From: a bacterium
Lineage (GTDB): Bacteria; CLD3; SB21
Assembly (NCBI GenBank): GCA_008933615.1
Contig: WBUR01000029.1
Span: forward strand, 1-54,667
Length of the DNA: 54,667 bases
Reading direction: 5' to 3'
The position numbers and the translations under genes were made by a program. Below, in pieces: positions 41,576 through 50,229 of the stretch; position 1 is the stretch's first letter; the number at the start of each line of letters is the position of its first letter. The notes beneath the pieces were generated by a model, which worked only from the letters and a program-made list of their open reading frames with translations, did no database searches and had not been told where the DNA came from.

Positions 41576-43054
41576 ATGAAAAAACATCTTTCTGAACTTC
41601 TATCAGTTACAGTCAAACAAGTTCATGGTAAGACCGACGTTTGGGTAACGGGATTTTCTTCCGACTCACGTCAGATCAAATCAGATAACATGTTTTTTGC
41701 AATTAAGGGCGAGCAAACGGACGGTAACAAGTTCATTCAGGTTGCGATAAAAAACGGAGCATCCGTTATTGTCTCTGAAGTCCCATTAGAAAAAGCATTA
41801 GACGCCGTTTATGTTCAGGTCACTGATATCTATCAATTCATGGCAGAATCCTCAGCTCTCTTTTATGATACAAACGATCCCGCATTGACCATCATCGGCG
41901 TAACCGGGACGAACGGGAAAACGACCACGGCACATTTCATTTGCGAGATTTTAAAGTCATTTTCAATTAAAACGATCTTCATTGGTACAACCGGAATTGA
42001 GATCTGCGATAAAGTATTTCACACGGATTATACGACGCCGCCAGCGTACGAACTCCACCGCATTCTAAGAGAAGGCATTGATCTGCAAGCATCGCATGTT
42101 ATCATGGAGGTCTCTTCCCACGCGTTAAAATATAAACGAGTTTGGGGACTGAAGTTCGACGCCGCCGTTTTTACCAATTTAACGCACGAACACCGTGAAA
42201 TTCATCCCTCAATGGAAGATTATTTTCAAACCAAACTCAAACTGTTTTCAATGTTAAAAGTTGCTGGTGTCGGGCTGACCAACGCTGATGATAAATATGG
42301 AAAACAAATCATCCATGAGTGTCGGAACGTTAAATTGTATGATTATGGTCATACAGCTGACAAAATAAAGGTCGTGCACCTGGCCTACATCGAAGGAACC
42401 CGCAGCCAGTCAATTGTCTATGAAATTGGCGGAATTCAGTACGACTTCAACATTCCTATGATCGGCGCTTATAATGCATACAATGCTCTAGCCGCGGCAG
42501 AGACACTCGCAACTTTAAAATTTGACAGAAAAAAAATTCACAATGCATTTATGTCGATTCCGCCAGTTGCGGGTCGTTTGGAGTGGTTCAACATCGGAGA
42601 AATAAAGGCCATTATTGATTTTGCGCACACACCGGACGGCCTCGACAAACTTATTAAAGCAGTCCGTGAAATAAGAAAAAATAATGCCAAGATTATTACA
42701 ATTTTTGGTTGCCCCGGAAGCCGCGATATTTCGAAACGACCTTTGATGGGCAAGATCGCCGTCGAACTCTCCGATTACGTTATTGTCACCACGGATGATA
42801 TACACTTTGAAAATCCGGATAAAATTATTAGGGATATTGTAAAGGATTTGGAAAAAACTAATCTTGAGACCGTGACGGACCGCAGAGAGGCCATAGCGCG
42901 CGCGCTGCAGATCGCCAAAAAGGGCGATTTTTTGCTGATTGCCGGTCGCGGCCATGAAAAGTACCAATACGTAAAGAACCGGAAGATACCATTTTTAGAC
43001 AAGGATGTCTTATTTGAGGAAGCTGAAAAGGCTGGCTTATGGATCCAAAAATAA
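41576..43054 (+). CDS. MurE-like Mur ligase (UDP-MurNAc-tripeptide synthetase family)
   Basis: 492 residues with all three Mur ligase domains. The UDP-MurNAc-binding start has F-S-S-D-S-R at 27-32. The ATPase P-loop T-G-T-N-G-K-T-T-T lies at 110-118, E-V-S-S-H-A at 178-183 and the probable carbamylated Lys in the Y-F-Q-T-K220 segment. The C-terminal domain has D-F-A-H-T-P-D at 348-354 and G-C-P-G-S-R-D. The specificity loop that reads D-N-P-R in diaminopimelate-adding MurE reads D408-I-H-F411. The usual mur/fts neighbours are absent. Likely a second MurE-type enzyme or one adding a different amino acid. Confidence 0.8.
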   Translation: MKKHLSELLSVTVKQVHGKTDVWVTGFSSDSRQIKSDNMFFAIKGEQTDGNKFIQVAIKNGASVIVSEVPLEKALDAVYVQVTDIYQFMAESSALFYDTNDPALTIIGVTGTNGKTTTAHFICEILKSFSIKTIFIGTTGIEICDKVFHTDYTTPPAYELHRILREGIDLQASHVIMEVSSHALKYKRVWGLKFDAAVFTNLTHEHREIHPSMEDYFQTKLKLFSMLKVAGVGLTNADDKYGKQIIHECRNVKLYDYGHTADKIKVVHLAYIEGTRSQSIVYEIGGIQYDFNIPMIGAYNAYNALAAAETLATLKFDRKKIHNAFMSIPPVAGRLEWFNIGEIKAIIDFAHTPDGLDKLIKAVREIRKNNAKIITIFGCPGSRDISKRPLMGKIAVELSDYVIVTTDDIHFENPDKIIRDIVKDLEKTNLETVTDRREAIARALQIAKKGDFLLIAGRGHEKYQYVKNRKIPFLDKDVLFEEAEKAGLWIQK

Positions 43055-43120
43055 AAAGCTGTTTACAAATGTCTGAGTTTCTCAGAATCGAACATCATCC
43101 ACGCTTGTAAATAGCCTTTT
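43054..43120. terminator. bidirectional terminator between murE-like and rpsT
   Basis: AAAAGCTGTTTACAA (43055-43069) and TTGTAAATAGCCTTTT (43105-43120) pair imperfectly. A small CTGAG/CTCAG hairpin (43073-43084) lies in the loop. Flanked by A-run and T-run, it could end both convergent transcripts. Confidence 0.6.
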
Positions 43121-43138
43121 ATTATCGTAGACGCAAGT

Positions 43139-43393
43139 TTACGCCATCGCGCCGACTTTTTTGGCCAGTGCTGATTTCTTGTTCGCGCAGTTGTTTTTGT
43201 GAAGAATTCCTTTAACGACCATTTTATCAAGCAAACTCGTGGTCTTCTTTAATAATTCCTGAGCTTCTTTTTTTCCGGCCGCTGACAAAACTGATTTCAC
43301 AGAATCACGCATTAATTTCTTATAATGGCGATTTTTGTCGTTATCTCTTTCATTCCTTCTTACGCGCTCTTCTGCCGACTTGTGATTAGGCAT
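43139..43393 (-). CDS. rpsT: 30S ribosomal protein S20
   Basis: Binds the 5' domain of 16S rRNA in early 30S assembly. 84 residues, very basic, starting M-P-N-H-K-S-A and containing N-x-R-x-K-x-x-x-K-K-L-M plus the C-terminal K-N-x-A-x-x-K-K-S-A-L-x-K. It is slightly divergent but clearly S20. AAGGA precedes the ATG. It is a single gene, as is usual for rpsT. Confidence 0.95.
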   Translation of the reverse strand: MPNHKSAEERVRRNERDNDKNRHYKKLMRDSVKSVLSAAGKKEAQELLKKTTSLLDKMVVKGILHKNNCANKKSALAKKVGAMA

Positions 43394-43515
43394 CTTTGAC
43401 TATCCTTTTGTTTATAAGTTTATTATCATTAATACATTATATTTTATCATTGCACCTTATAAAGTGGTCGCCAATATATAAAACTAAACCTGAATTGTCA
43501 AATTAAAATTTTATT

Positions 43516-43544
43516 TTGACTGATATTATTATAACGTTTATATT
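43516..43544 (+). promoter_or_regulatory. sigma70-type promoter of the surface-protein operon
   Basis: TTGACT (43516-43521), a 17-base spacer and TATATT (43539-43544), 46 bases before the ATG at 43591. No strong Shine-Dalgarno sequence precedes that ATG. Confidence 0.45.
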
Positions 43545-43590
43545 ATCCCTGTTCAATTAAACCTACCCTACTGATCATACATTATTGCCC

Positions 43591-45423
43591 ATGAAGCTCA
43601 TTTATTTCTTGCTAATCCCAAGTTGTTTATCAACCGCATTTTCACAGGATAAATCTTTGAGTGAAAAAATGCTTTTCGATACGGGTCTGACGGCTTATCG
43701 TTCCAAGCTCTATCCCACATCTATAAAAACGTTTGAATCAATGATCGCCAATTTCCCGGAGGGTGATCTTTATACTGCCGGACTCTTGATGTTATCGAAA
43801 TCCTATGAAAAAATGCGCTACTTCAAGAAATCAATAACTGTGGCCGACGAGCTCATTACAGCATATCCGGGCAGTAAGTACATAGATGACGCATTGTACA
43901 CAAGGGCGCAGAGTTATTATGGAAATGACGATTATACTTCCGCCATTAGGGATTTGTCCCTACTCAAAACAACATCCATAGAAAAGCATTTGCAATCAAG
44001 ATCCGATTCCTTAATCAGAAGAATAATCCAAAATAATTTGTCCTCCATCCAGATAAGAAATATGATAGCCGAGGACGATGATCCGGAACTTCTTTCTGTT
44101 TTGAATTCACAATATGTAACCAATTTGATGTCACAAAAGCGATATGTTCTTTTGCAGAAGTTTATCGAATCTACTCTTCAAAAAGACCCCCAATTATCAA
44201 CAAATAAAGCCTTTCGTGATATTCTTAAGCAAATAAATAATAAAACAGACGGACCGGTCAGATTTGGATTTATAACTTCTTTAACAGGATCCAACGGTGA
44301 GACCGGCAGATCAATCAAAAGCGGCGTCGAGTTGGCAGTTTCTCAGTATAACCGGTTATACACACCGAGCATCGAATTGGTTATTTACGACGACCAATCG
44401 GATATCATTCAGGCAATTCATGCGGCTAAAGAACTATCCGCCGCCGACGGCATCTCTGCCATCATCGGACCCGTTGAAAGCAGCGCAATGGCAGCCGCTG
44501 CCGTGGTTGCCGATCAGTATCACATCCCTATTATCTCGCCTACCGCTACAAAATCAGGTCTTACGCAAATCGGCCCCTATGTTTATCAAGCCAATGTGAA
44601 CATAGAATCCCGCAGTGAAGCCATGGCGCATTATGCCGTTGACGTACTCGGCCTGAGGACTTTTGCAATTCTTTCACCTTCCGATTTGTATGGCGACATT
44701 GCATCCACCGCTTTCGCACAGTCGGTTGAAAAGCTCGGAGGAAGAATGATCGTGTTTGAAAAATTTTACGATAACACGACCGATTTTAAGGGACAACTTG
44801 TACACCTTAGAAAAATGGGTTTTATCGACAGGGCGCTTCGCCAAACCTCTTTCCGTTTCCTTTCTAAACTTACTCCTCAGCAAGTCGATTCTATTTATGC
44901 ACAACATTATCCCATCGATAGTACTTCAAATGAGGGTGAATATAGCATTCCGATGGAATTTATCGATGCATTGTTCTTACCCGTATATACCGATGATATT
45001 AAATACATCGCACCACAACTTGCATTTTATAACATCAAAACGCAGCTGCTTGGGGGCGATAACTGGTACGATCAAACCGAATTGAGACTACATCAAAATT
45101 ACATAAACGGAGTCATGTTCGTATCCGAGTCGTACCTGGATCCAGGTAATCCGGAAGTTAAAGCGTTTAATGAAGCGTTTAGAAAAACCTATGGAGTCTT
45201 GCCGTCGCGCGAAGCAGCGTATGGTTTTGACCTGATGAATATGCTTTCGGCTTTTGTGCACTCAGGATATTATACAAGTGAAGAAATACAAATTGAACTT
45301 AATAAAGGTTCAATATGGCGAGGAATTCACAACAGGATAATATTTACAAACGACTCGCGAGTCAATTCATCCGTTCATATCCTGCAATTTTCTAACGGGC
45401 AAATAAAAAAAGCCTCTGAATAG
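43591..45423 (+). CDS. exported TPR plus periplasmic-binding-fold protein (LivJ/LpoA-like)
   Basis: 610 residues with a signal peptide (1-18, end F-S-Q). Residues about 20-200 are TPR-like helical repeats of the Tol-Pal/YbgF kind. From about 215 a type I periplasmic-binding fold (Peripla_BP_6, F-G-F-I-T-S-L-T-G-S-N-G-E-T-G start) runs to the end. It includes I-I-G-P-V-E-S-S, the P-I-I-S-P-T-A-T block and an A-Y-G-F-D segment. This order is that of LpoA-type or Leu/Ile/Val-binding-type proteins. There are no ABC transporter genes nearby, which argues against uptake. The lamin-tail gene starts 24 bp after its stop, so the two are probably one transcript. Confidence 0.83.
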   Translation: MKLIYFLLIPSCLSTAFSQDKSLSEKMLFDTGLTAYRSKLYPTSIKTFESMIANFPEGDLYTAGLLMLSKSYEKMRYFKKSITVADELITAYPGSKYIDDALYTRAQSYYGNDDYTSAIRDLSLLKTTSIEKHLQSRSDSLIRRIIQNNLSSIQIRNMIAEDDDPELLSVLNSQYVTNLMSQKRYVLLQKFIESTLQKDPQLSTNKAFRDILKQINNKTDGPVRFGFITSLTGSNGETGRSIKSGVELAVSQYNRLYTPSIELVIYDDQSDIIQAIHAAKELSAADGISAIIGPVESSAMAAAAVVADQYHIPIISPTATKSGLTQIGPYVYQANVNIESRSEAMAHYAVDVLGLRTFAILSPSDLYGDIASTAFAQSVEKLGGRMIVFEKFYDNTTDFKGQLVHLRKMGFIDRALRQTSFRFLSKLTPQQVDSIYAQHYPIDSTSNEGEYSIPMEFIDALFLPVYTDDIKYIAPQLAFYNIKTQLLGGDNWYDQTELRLHQNYINGVMFVSESYLDPGNPEVKAFNEAFRKTYGVLPSREAAYGFDLMNMLSAFVHSGYYTSEEIQIELNKGSIWRGIHNRIIFTNDSRVNSSVHILQFSNGQIKKASE

Positions 45424-45447
45424 ATCTTTGTTACACTATCCTATCGT

Positions 45448-45729
45448 ATGCACATAAAACATCTCATCAAGAAAATCTGCATATTTTTTTTACTGCTGTA
45501 CCTGTGCGCGCCAGAATTGCTTTCGGCACAGACGGACAGCGTGACGATCACGGAGGTAATGTTCAATCCAAACTCTACAAACAACGAGTTTGTAGAGATT
45601 TATAATTACGGTTCCACTCCCATTGACTTGACGGGTTGGAGACTCTATGATTATCAGGACGTTGATACGTTGAAAGATTTCGGGCAAGGGTTAATTCTTG
45701 CTCCAAAACAATTTGCGGTAATTTTTTGA
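45448..45729 (+). CDS. N-terminal part of the lamin-tail surface protein (frameshifted)
   Basis: 93 residues carrying the signal peptide (1-27, S-A-Q end) and the first two-thirds of lamin-tail domain 1 (E-V-M-F-N-P-N, E-F-V-E-I-Y-N-Y, D-L-T-G-W-R-L). The frame stops at TGA 45727-45729 inside a T6 run (45722-45727). Removing one T continues into E-S-D-Y-D-T-A-A-G-I-Y-K, matching the same position in lamin-tail domain 2 (H-Q-G-Y-D-L-V-N-G-L-Y-K). So this and the next entry are one gene, about 1423 residues when joined. Confidence 0.8.
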   Translation: MHIKHLIKKICIFFLLLYLCAPELLSAQTDSVTITEVMFNPNSTNNEFVEIYNYGSTPIDLTGWRLYDYQDVDTLKDFGQGLILAPKQFAVIF

Positions 45730-45928
45730 AAGCGATTATGACACAGCGGCTGGAATATACAAAACACTTATTCCGCTTTCTGCTCTCATCGTTAGAGTTA
45801 ACGATACCCAAATTGGGAACGCACTTGGCAACAATGGCGATAATGTAATCCTTGTACGGTCGATCGGCGACACCTTATCCAAATATACATATACCAGCGC
45901 AAACACAACGGGTATATCGGATGAAAAA

Positions 45929-48900
45929 ATGAATGTTGCTGACTCATTAAATTCGGCATCAAATTGGACAGATAGTAAGACAACAAATGGAACACCTGGC
46001 AATTATCCCGAACTAGATCTTTCAATTAAGGAACAGCGACTTATTTTTGTCCCAACAGAGCCCCCGACAAATTCTACGGTCAATATAACTGCAATAGTCA
46101 ATAACATGGCTATCCGCGGAGCAGACAGTTTTAAAGTTAAGTTTTACGAGGACCTTAATAGAAATTACAATGCAGAAGATGGTGAGGAATTAGATTCAGT
46201 CAACCATTTAACATCGCTGAATTTCGCCGATTCGGCTACGGTGTCGGTAAATTCTTCCTCACTTTCAAGCGGGACACATGTTTTCCTTGCGAAAATTGTT
46301 AATATATTTCCTAATGCAGACACTTCACTGTCCAATAATACAGTTATTGACTCCGTTTCAACAGTTCCCGCAATGGATCTTTCTGTGAGTACGTCATTTC
46401 TCACTTTTACTCCGTCGAATCCAAAAGTCGGAGACAACTTGCAAGTCATTTCGAGGATAAAAAATACAGGTTTAACTGCAACTACTGATTTTACGGTAAA
46501 ATTTTATGAGGATATCAACCGTAATGTGTTTCCGGACGCAAACGAATTCATAGATTCGGTCAACTTTGCGGGTATTCTAAATACAAACGATTCCATGAAT
46601 GTCTCGATAATGGTAAATGGTATAACATTCGGCTGGCATCCGTATCTGGCCAAAATTATTCCTTCGAGCGTCATACCGCTAGTAGACGAGGTCAGTTCCA
46701 ATGATCAGCGTATGGATTCCGTAAACGTCACGATTCCCGATTCGATCACCCTTACGGAGGTGATGTTTAAACCAATTAGCGGTGAGGATTTTGACGAATT
46801 TATAGAAGTATATAACTACAGCAATCAGCCGATAGACCTGCTAAATTGGCGCGTTCGAGATAACAGTGCAATGGATACGTTGAAAAATGCAGGTTCCGGT
46901 ACCATATTAAATCCAGGTCAATTTGCTGTAATATTTCATCAAGGTTACGATCTTGTAAACGGCTTATATAAAGATATTTTTCCAGTCGGGGCGCTCCCAC
47001 TGAAAGTTCACAGCGGATTAATAGGAAACGGTTTAGGAAATTCGGCCGATTCCGTAAAATTAGTGAATTCGATAGGAGATACGATCTCGCGATATGCCTG
47101 GTCGGTGTCGAGCGGTTTCACGTCAGGTATTTCGCACGAGAAAAAAAATTTAAATAACGATAACTCTCCGTCAAATTGGATAAATAGCATTTATATAAAT
47201 GGTACACCCGGATTTTTAAATAGCGTGACGCCAAAACAATTTGATCTTTCGATACTACCCCATGATATTGCTTTTTCACCGGCCTATCCGGTTTCCGGTC
47301 AGATGTTTTCAATCTCAGGGCGGCTTTACAATATCGGCGAAATGCCCACCGGCAGTTTTTCAGTGAATATTTACCGTTATGTTGACCAGGACTCGATATT
47401 GCTTTCGTCCTTCAATTCAACCGGTTTAGCTCCGGGAGACTTTGTCGTAATAGCGGCGTCCGATACATCTGTTGTTGAAGAACAGCAAATTCTTATCCGT
47501 ATTATTTATCCGTCAGATGAAAATTTACAAAACAATGTTGCACTCAAAAAAATTGTATTGGGCGCGAAACGATTTTCCGTTGTCGTCAATGAAATTAATT
47601 ACCTCCCCTCTTCAACTTCTACAGAGTGGATCGAACTGTATAACCGCAGTCCGGATTCCGTCAACTTAAAAAAATGGAAATGGAGCGATGAGGCAAATAT
47701 TAATTCTCCGAAGTCCATAACAACGTCTAATTATTGGCTCAAATCAGACGGCTATGTTTTACTTGTCAAAGATTCCGCTTTGTTTAATAATTTCTACGCC
47801 AACGTTCCTGCTCACAAATTTTATATGAATACAAACTTTTCCTCATTAAATAATTCGGGCGATTTGATTGTCCTTTTCGATAGCCTTGATATTCCGATTG
47901 ATAGTCTGTTTTATGAACCTACCTGGGGAGGCGGTGCGGATATTTCCTTAGAGCGGGTCATCGCAGATTCTGCGTCGACCATTCCATCGAACTGGCGGTC
48001 TTCCGAAGCCTATCACCAGGCAACGCCGGGTTCATTGAACAGCCAAACACCGGTTGCATTCGATATCGCGGTACGTCAAAATGATATTACTTTTTCACCG
48101 CCGCATCCGGCTGTAAATCAGCCGGTCACCATCACAGCTGTTGTTCGTAATAAAGGCTTACAGGCTATTAATTCATATTTTACTGTAAAAGTATTTTATG
48201 ACGAGGATGTAAATCAAACTCCTGAACCATCTGAATTAATTGATTCGATAGGAATCAACAGCCTTAACGTTGACGATTCCCAAGCGGTTGAAATAAACTG
48301 GACAGTCCCGTCCATTCTTTCCAAAAGAAATTCTCAGCTAGCTGAATCCCGATATATTATTGTTCTGTTGGAATACAGCGGAGACCAACGTATTGAAAAC
48401 AATTTGACTATCCGAGAACTCAAGATCGGTATCCGTGATCAATCAGTTTTGATCAATGAAATATTGTATGAGCCTGACACATCGCAGGTCGAGTTTATTG
48501 AAATTTATAATTTCAACAACACAGCATTGAATCTTCAAAACTGGACGATTTCAGATGCCTCTTCCTCTAAAGTAATCGTAGAACTGCCTCAATATATTTC
48601 CACACAACAATTTAGAGTATTAACCGGCGACAGTTCTTTTTTTAGAAATTTTCCATCTGTTCCCGACAGTTTAGTTATAGTTATTCCCTCCATGCCATCC
48701 TTAAATAATACGGATGATAAAGTCGTTCTCAAAGACGATGTAGGGAATGTGGTTGACAGCCTGCATTATTACAGTACCTGGGGCGGTCGAAACGGCAAGA
48801 GTTTGGAGCGCCGCAGTTCCACTTCGAATACGAATGACCCGGCAAACTGGGTTTCATCTCTGTCTGCAGCCAGATCTACTCCCGCCGCGGCTAACAGCAT

Positions 48901-49720
48901 TTTTCAGGCGCATGCTTATTTACGCAATTCGCTCCTGATAAATGAAATCATGTACAGCCCGTTCACCGGTGAACCCGAATACATAGAAGTTTATAATCCA
49001 GCGGACTCAGGAATAAACCTGCTGAACTGGAGCTTGTTGGTTGGGTCTGACAAAACCATTATTGTGTCTGATCATTTTATCCTGCCGTCAAAAGATTATG
49101 CAGTTCTTGCCCAGAATACTTCCTTTTCGAATCGTTTTGATATTCCAAATTCTAAAATTCTTTTAACCGAAAGCGGTTTGCCTACGCTTTCTAATTCAGG
49201 TAATACGATATTACTTCAAGATCTTGTCGGAAACACTATTGACAGTGTGAACTATTCGCCAAACTGGGGCGGCGGCGAAGGTATTTCGATTGAGCGGATT
49301 CGTTCCGACGGAGACGCAAATGTAGCCGGCAACTGGGGATCGTGTGTATTCATTGAGGGTGGAACGCCAGGCGCAATCAATAGTAATATTGCAGGCAGCT
49401 TACGAAAAAAAATAAATATCACCGCCTCCCCCAACCCGTTCCTGGTTGATCAGGGGCAGCAAACAAAAATAACGATTGATATACCGGTCGCACAAGCGCG
49501 CATGACCGTCAAAATCTACGATAATCAGGGCCGTTTGATCAATACGTTATTAAATAATTCATTGACAGGCAGCCACCGGGAAATCGAATGGGATGGGAAA
49601 GACAGAGGTCGTAAAATTGCGAGGATGGGAATATATATTATCTATGTCGAAGTAATTGACGATATTTCCGGTTTTAGTAAGAGCGCAAAACAAACTGTAG
49701 TTTTGGCCAGACGATTGTAG
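45929..49720 (+). CDS. large lamin-tail / CARDB surface protein, C-terminal part
   Basis: 1263 residues as read; with the preceding fragment, one 45448-49720 gene with an extra T at 45722-45727. Joined, it has five lamin-tail (LTD) domains starting near 33, 431, 708, 997 and 1160. They share the pattern hydrophobic-x-N-E-I/V-M-x-x-P then E-x-I-E-I/V-Y-N then L-x-x-W. Between them lie four CARDB-like Ig repeats (D-L-S-x-x-x-x-x-F/I-x-F-x-P). The last hundred residues (from about 1322) start S-P-N-P-F and contain a FlgD-type Ig module, typical of secreted FCB proteins. Probably cell-surface or extracellular; LTD domains may bind DNA or act as envelope modules. Confidence 0.83.
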   Translation: MNVADSLNSASNWTDSKTTNGTPGNYPELDLSIKEQRLIFVPTEPPTNSTVNITAIVNNMAIRGADSFKVKFYEDLNRNYNAEDGEELDSVNHLTSLNFADSATVSVNSSSLSSGTHVFLAKIVNIFPNADTSLSNNTVIDSVSTVPAMDLSVSTSFLTFTPSNPKVGDNLQVISRIKNTGLTATTDFTVKFYEDINRNVFPDANEFIDSVNFAGILNTNDSMNVSIMVNGITFGWHPYLAKIIPSSVIPLVDEVSSNDQRMDSVNVTIPDSITLTEVMFKPISGEDFDEFIEVYNYSNQPIDLLNWRVRDNSAMDTLKNAGSGTILNPGQFAVIFHQGYDLVNGLYKDIFPVGALPLKVHSGLIGNGLGNSADSVKLVNSIGDTISRYAWSVSSGFTSGISHEKKNLNNDNSPSNWINSIYINGTPGFLNSVTPKQFDLSILPHDIAFSPAYPVSGQMFSISGRLYNIGEMPTGSFSVNIYRYVDQDSILLSSFNSTGLAPGDFVVIAASDTSVVEEQQILIRIIYPSDENLQNNVALKKIVLGAKRFSVVVNEINYLPSSTSTEWIELYNRSPDSVNLKKWKWSDEANINSPKSITTSNYWLKSDGYVLLVKDSALFNNFYANVPAHKFYMNTNFSSLNNSGDLIVLFDSLDIPIDSLFYEPTWGGGADISLERVIADSASTIPSNWRSSEAYHQATPGSLNSQTPVAFDIAVRQNDITFSPPHPAVNQPVTITAVVRNKGLQAINSYFTVKVFYDEDVNQTPEPSELIDSIGINSLNVDDSQAVEINWTVPSILSKRNSQLAESRYIIVLLEYSGDQRIENNLTIRELKIGIRDQSVLINEILYEPDTSQVEFIEIYNFNNTALNLQNWTISDASSSKVIVELPQYISTQQFRVLTGDSSFFRNFPSVPDSLVIVIPSMPSLNNTDDKVVLKDDVGNVVDSLHYYSTWGGRNGKSLERRSSTSNTNDPANWVSSLSAARSTPAAANSIFQAHAYLRNSLLINEIMYSPFTGEPEYIEVYNPADSGINLLNWSLLVGSDKTIIVSDHFILPSKDYAVLAQNTSFSNRFDIPNSKILLTESGLPTLSNSGNTILLQDLVGNTIDSVNYSPNWGGGEGISIERIRSDGDANVAGNWGSCVFIEGGTPGAINSNIAGSLRKKINITASPNPFLVDQGQQTKITIDIPVAQARMTVKIYDNQGRLINTLLNNSLTGSHREIEWDGKDRGRKIARMGIYIIYVEVIDDISGFSKSAKQTVVLARRL

Positions 49721-49733
49721 TTCGGGCAGAATA

Positions 49734-50057
49734 TCAATATTTTAATGAACTGAGACTTTTTCTTAGATTTTTCTCGATACCTCCACACACGAGATCACAT
49801 AACTTAAAGATTGATTCATCCGCAATGCTGTAAAAGCTATTTAAGCCTTCTTTTCGGCGTTTCAATATCCCGGCGTCAAACATTAAACCCAGATGTTTTG
49901 AAACATTGGCTTGGTTCGCCCCCGTTACTTCGACAATCTGCTGTACGTTCATTTCATGATCATGAAGACTGTGCAGAATTTTAAGGCGCATGGGCTCCGA
50001 CAATATCTTAAACCGTCCTGCCATAAGATCCAGCGTTTCGTCTGACATATTTTTCAT
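49734..50057 (-). CDS. ArsR-family transcriptional regulator
   Basis: A 107-residue winged-helix repressor. The DNA-binding helix-turn-helix has the G-A-N-Q-A-N-V-S-K-H-L-G-L-M pattern at about 46-59, followed by the wing (L-K-R-R-K-E-G-L-N-S-F-Y). It has no Cys in the alpha-3 helix at the ArsR/SmtB metal position (ANQANVSKHL). The Cys residues are instead in the C-terminal helix (L-C-D-L-V-C). Divergent from tolC with a 172-bp shared control region, so it is the likely local regulator. AAGGA precedes the ATG. Confidence 0.87.
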   Translation of the reverse strand: MKNMSDETLDLMAGRFKILSEPMRLKILHSLHDHEMNVQQIVEVTGANQANVSKHLGLMFDAGILKRRKEGLNSFYSIADESIFKLCDLVCGGIEKNLRKSLSSLKY

Positions 50058-50195
50058 TACCTATTCCTTCATATTAGTCTTGCTTAAATAAAATAGATAT
50101 AAATTATATGAATATCAAAAACTTTATTGGAGAAATAAATAGTTCCTTCTTGGGAATAATTTTCTTGCATTAGAGTTATTAATCTACTATATTGC

Positions 50196-50211
50196 TATAT
50201 AATCATATATA
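50196..50211. promoter_or_regulatory. candidate operator of the efflux operon
   Basis: TATATA-ATCA-TATATA inverted repeat, 18 bases ahead of the tolC start and next to its AGGA ribosome site. Position and AT-rich symmetry fit an ArsR-family operator, but the repeat is so AT-rich that chance is a real alternative. Confidence 0.25.
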
Positions 50212-50229
50212 TTCTAACAATGAGGAATT

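Noticed and set aside
46165-46449. Minus-strand ORFs within the lamin-tail gene
   Set aside because: Arise opposite repetitive, long coding sequence; no ribosome sites.
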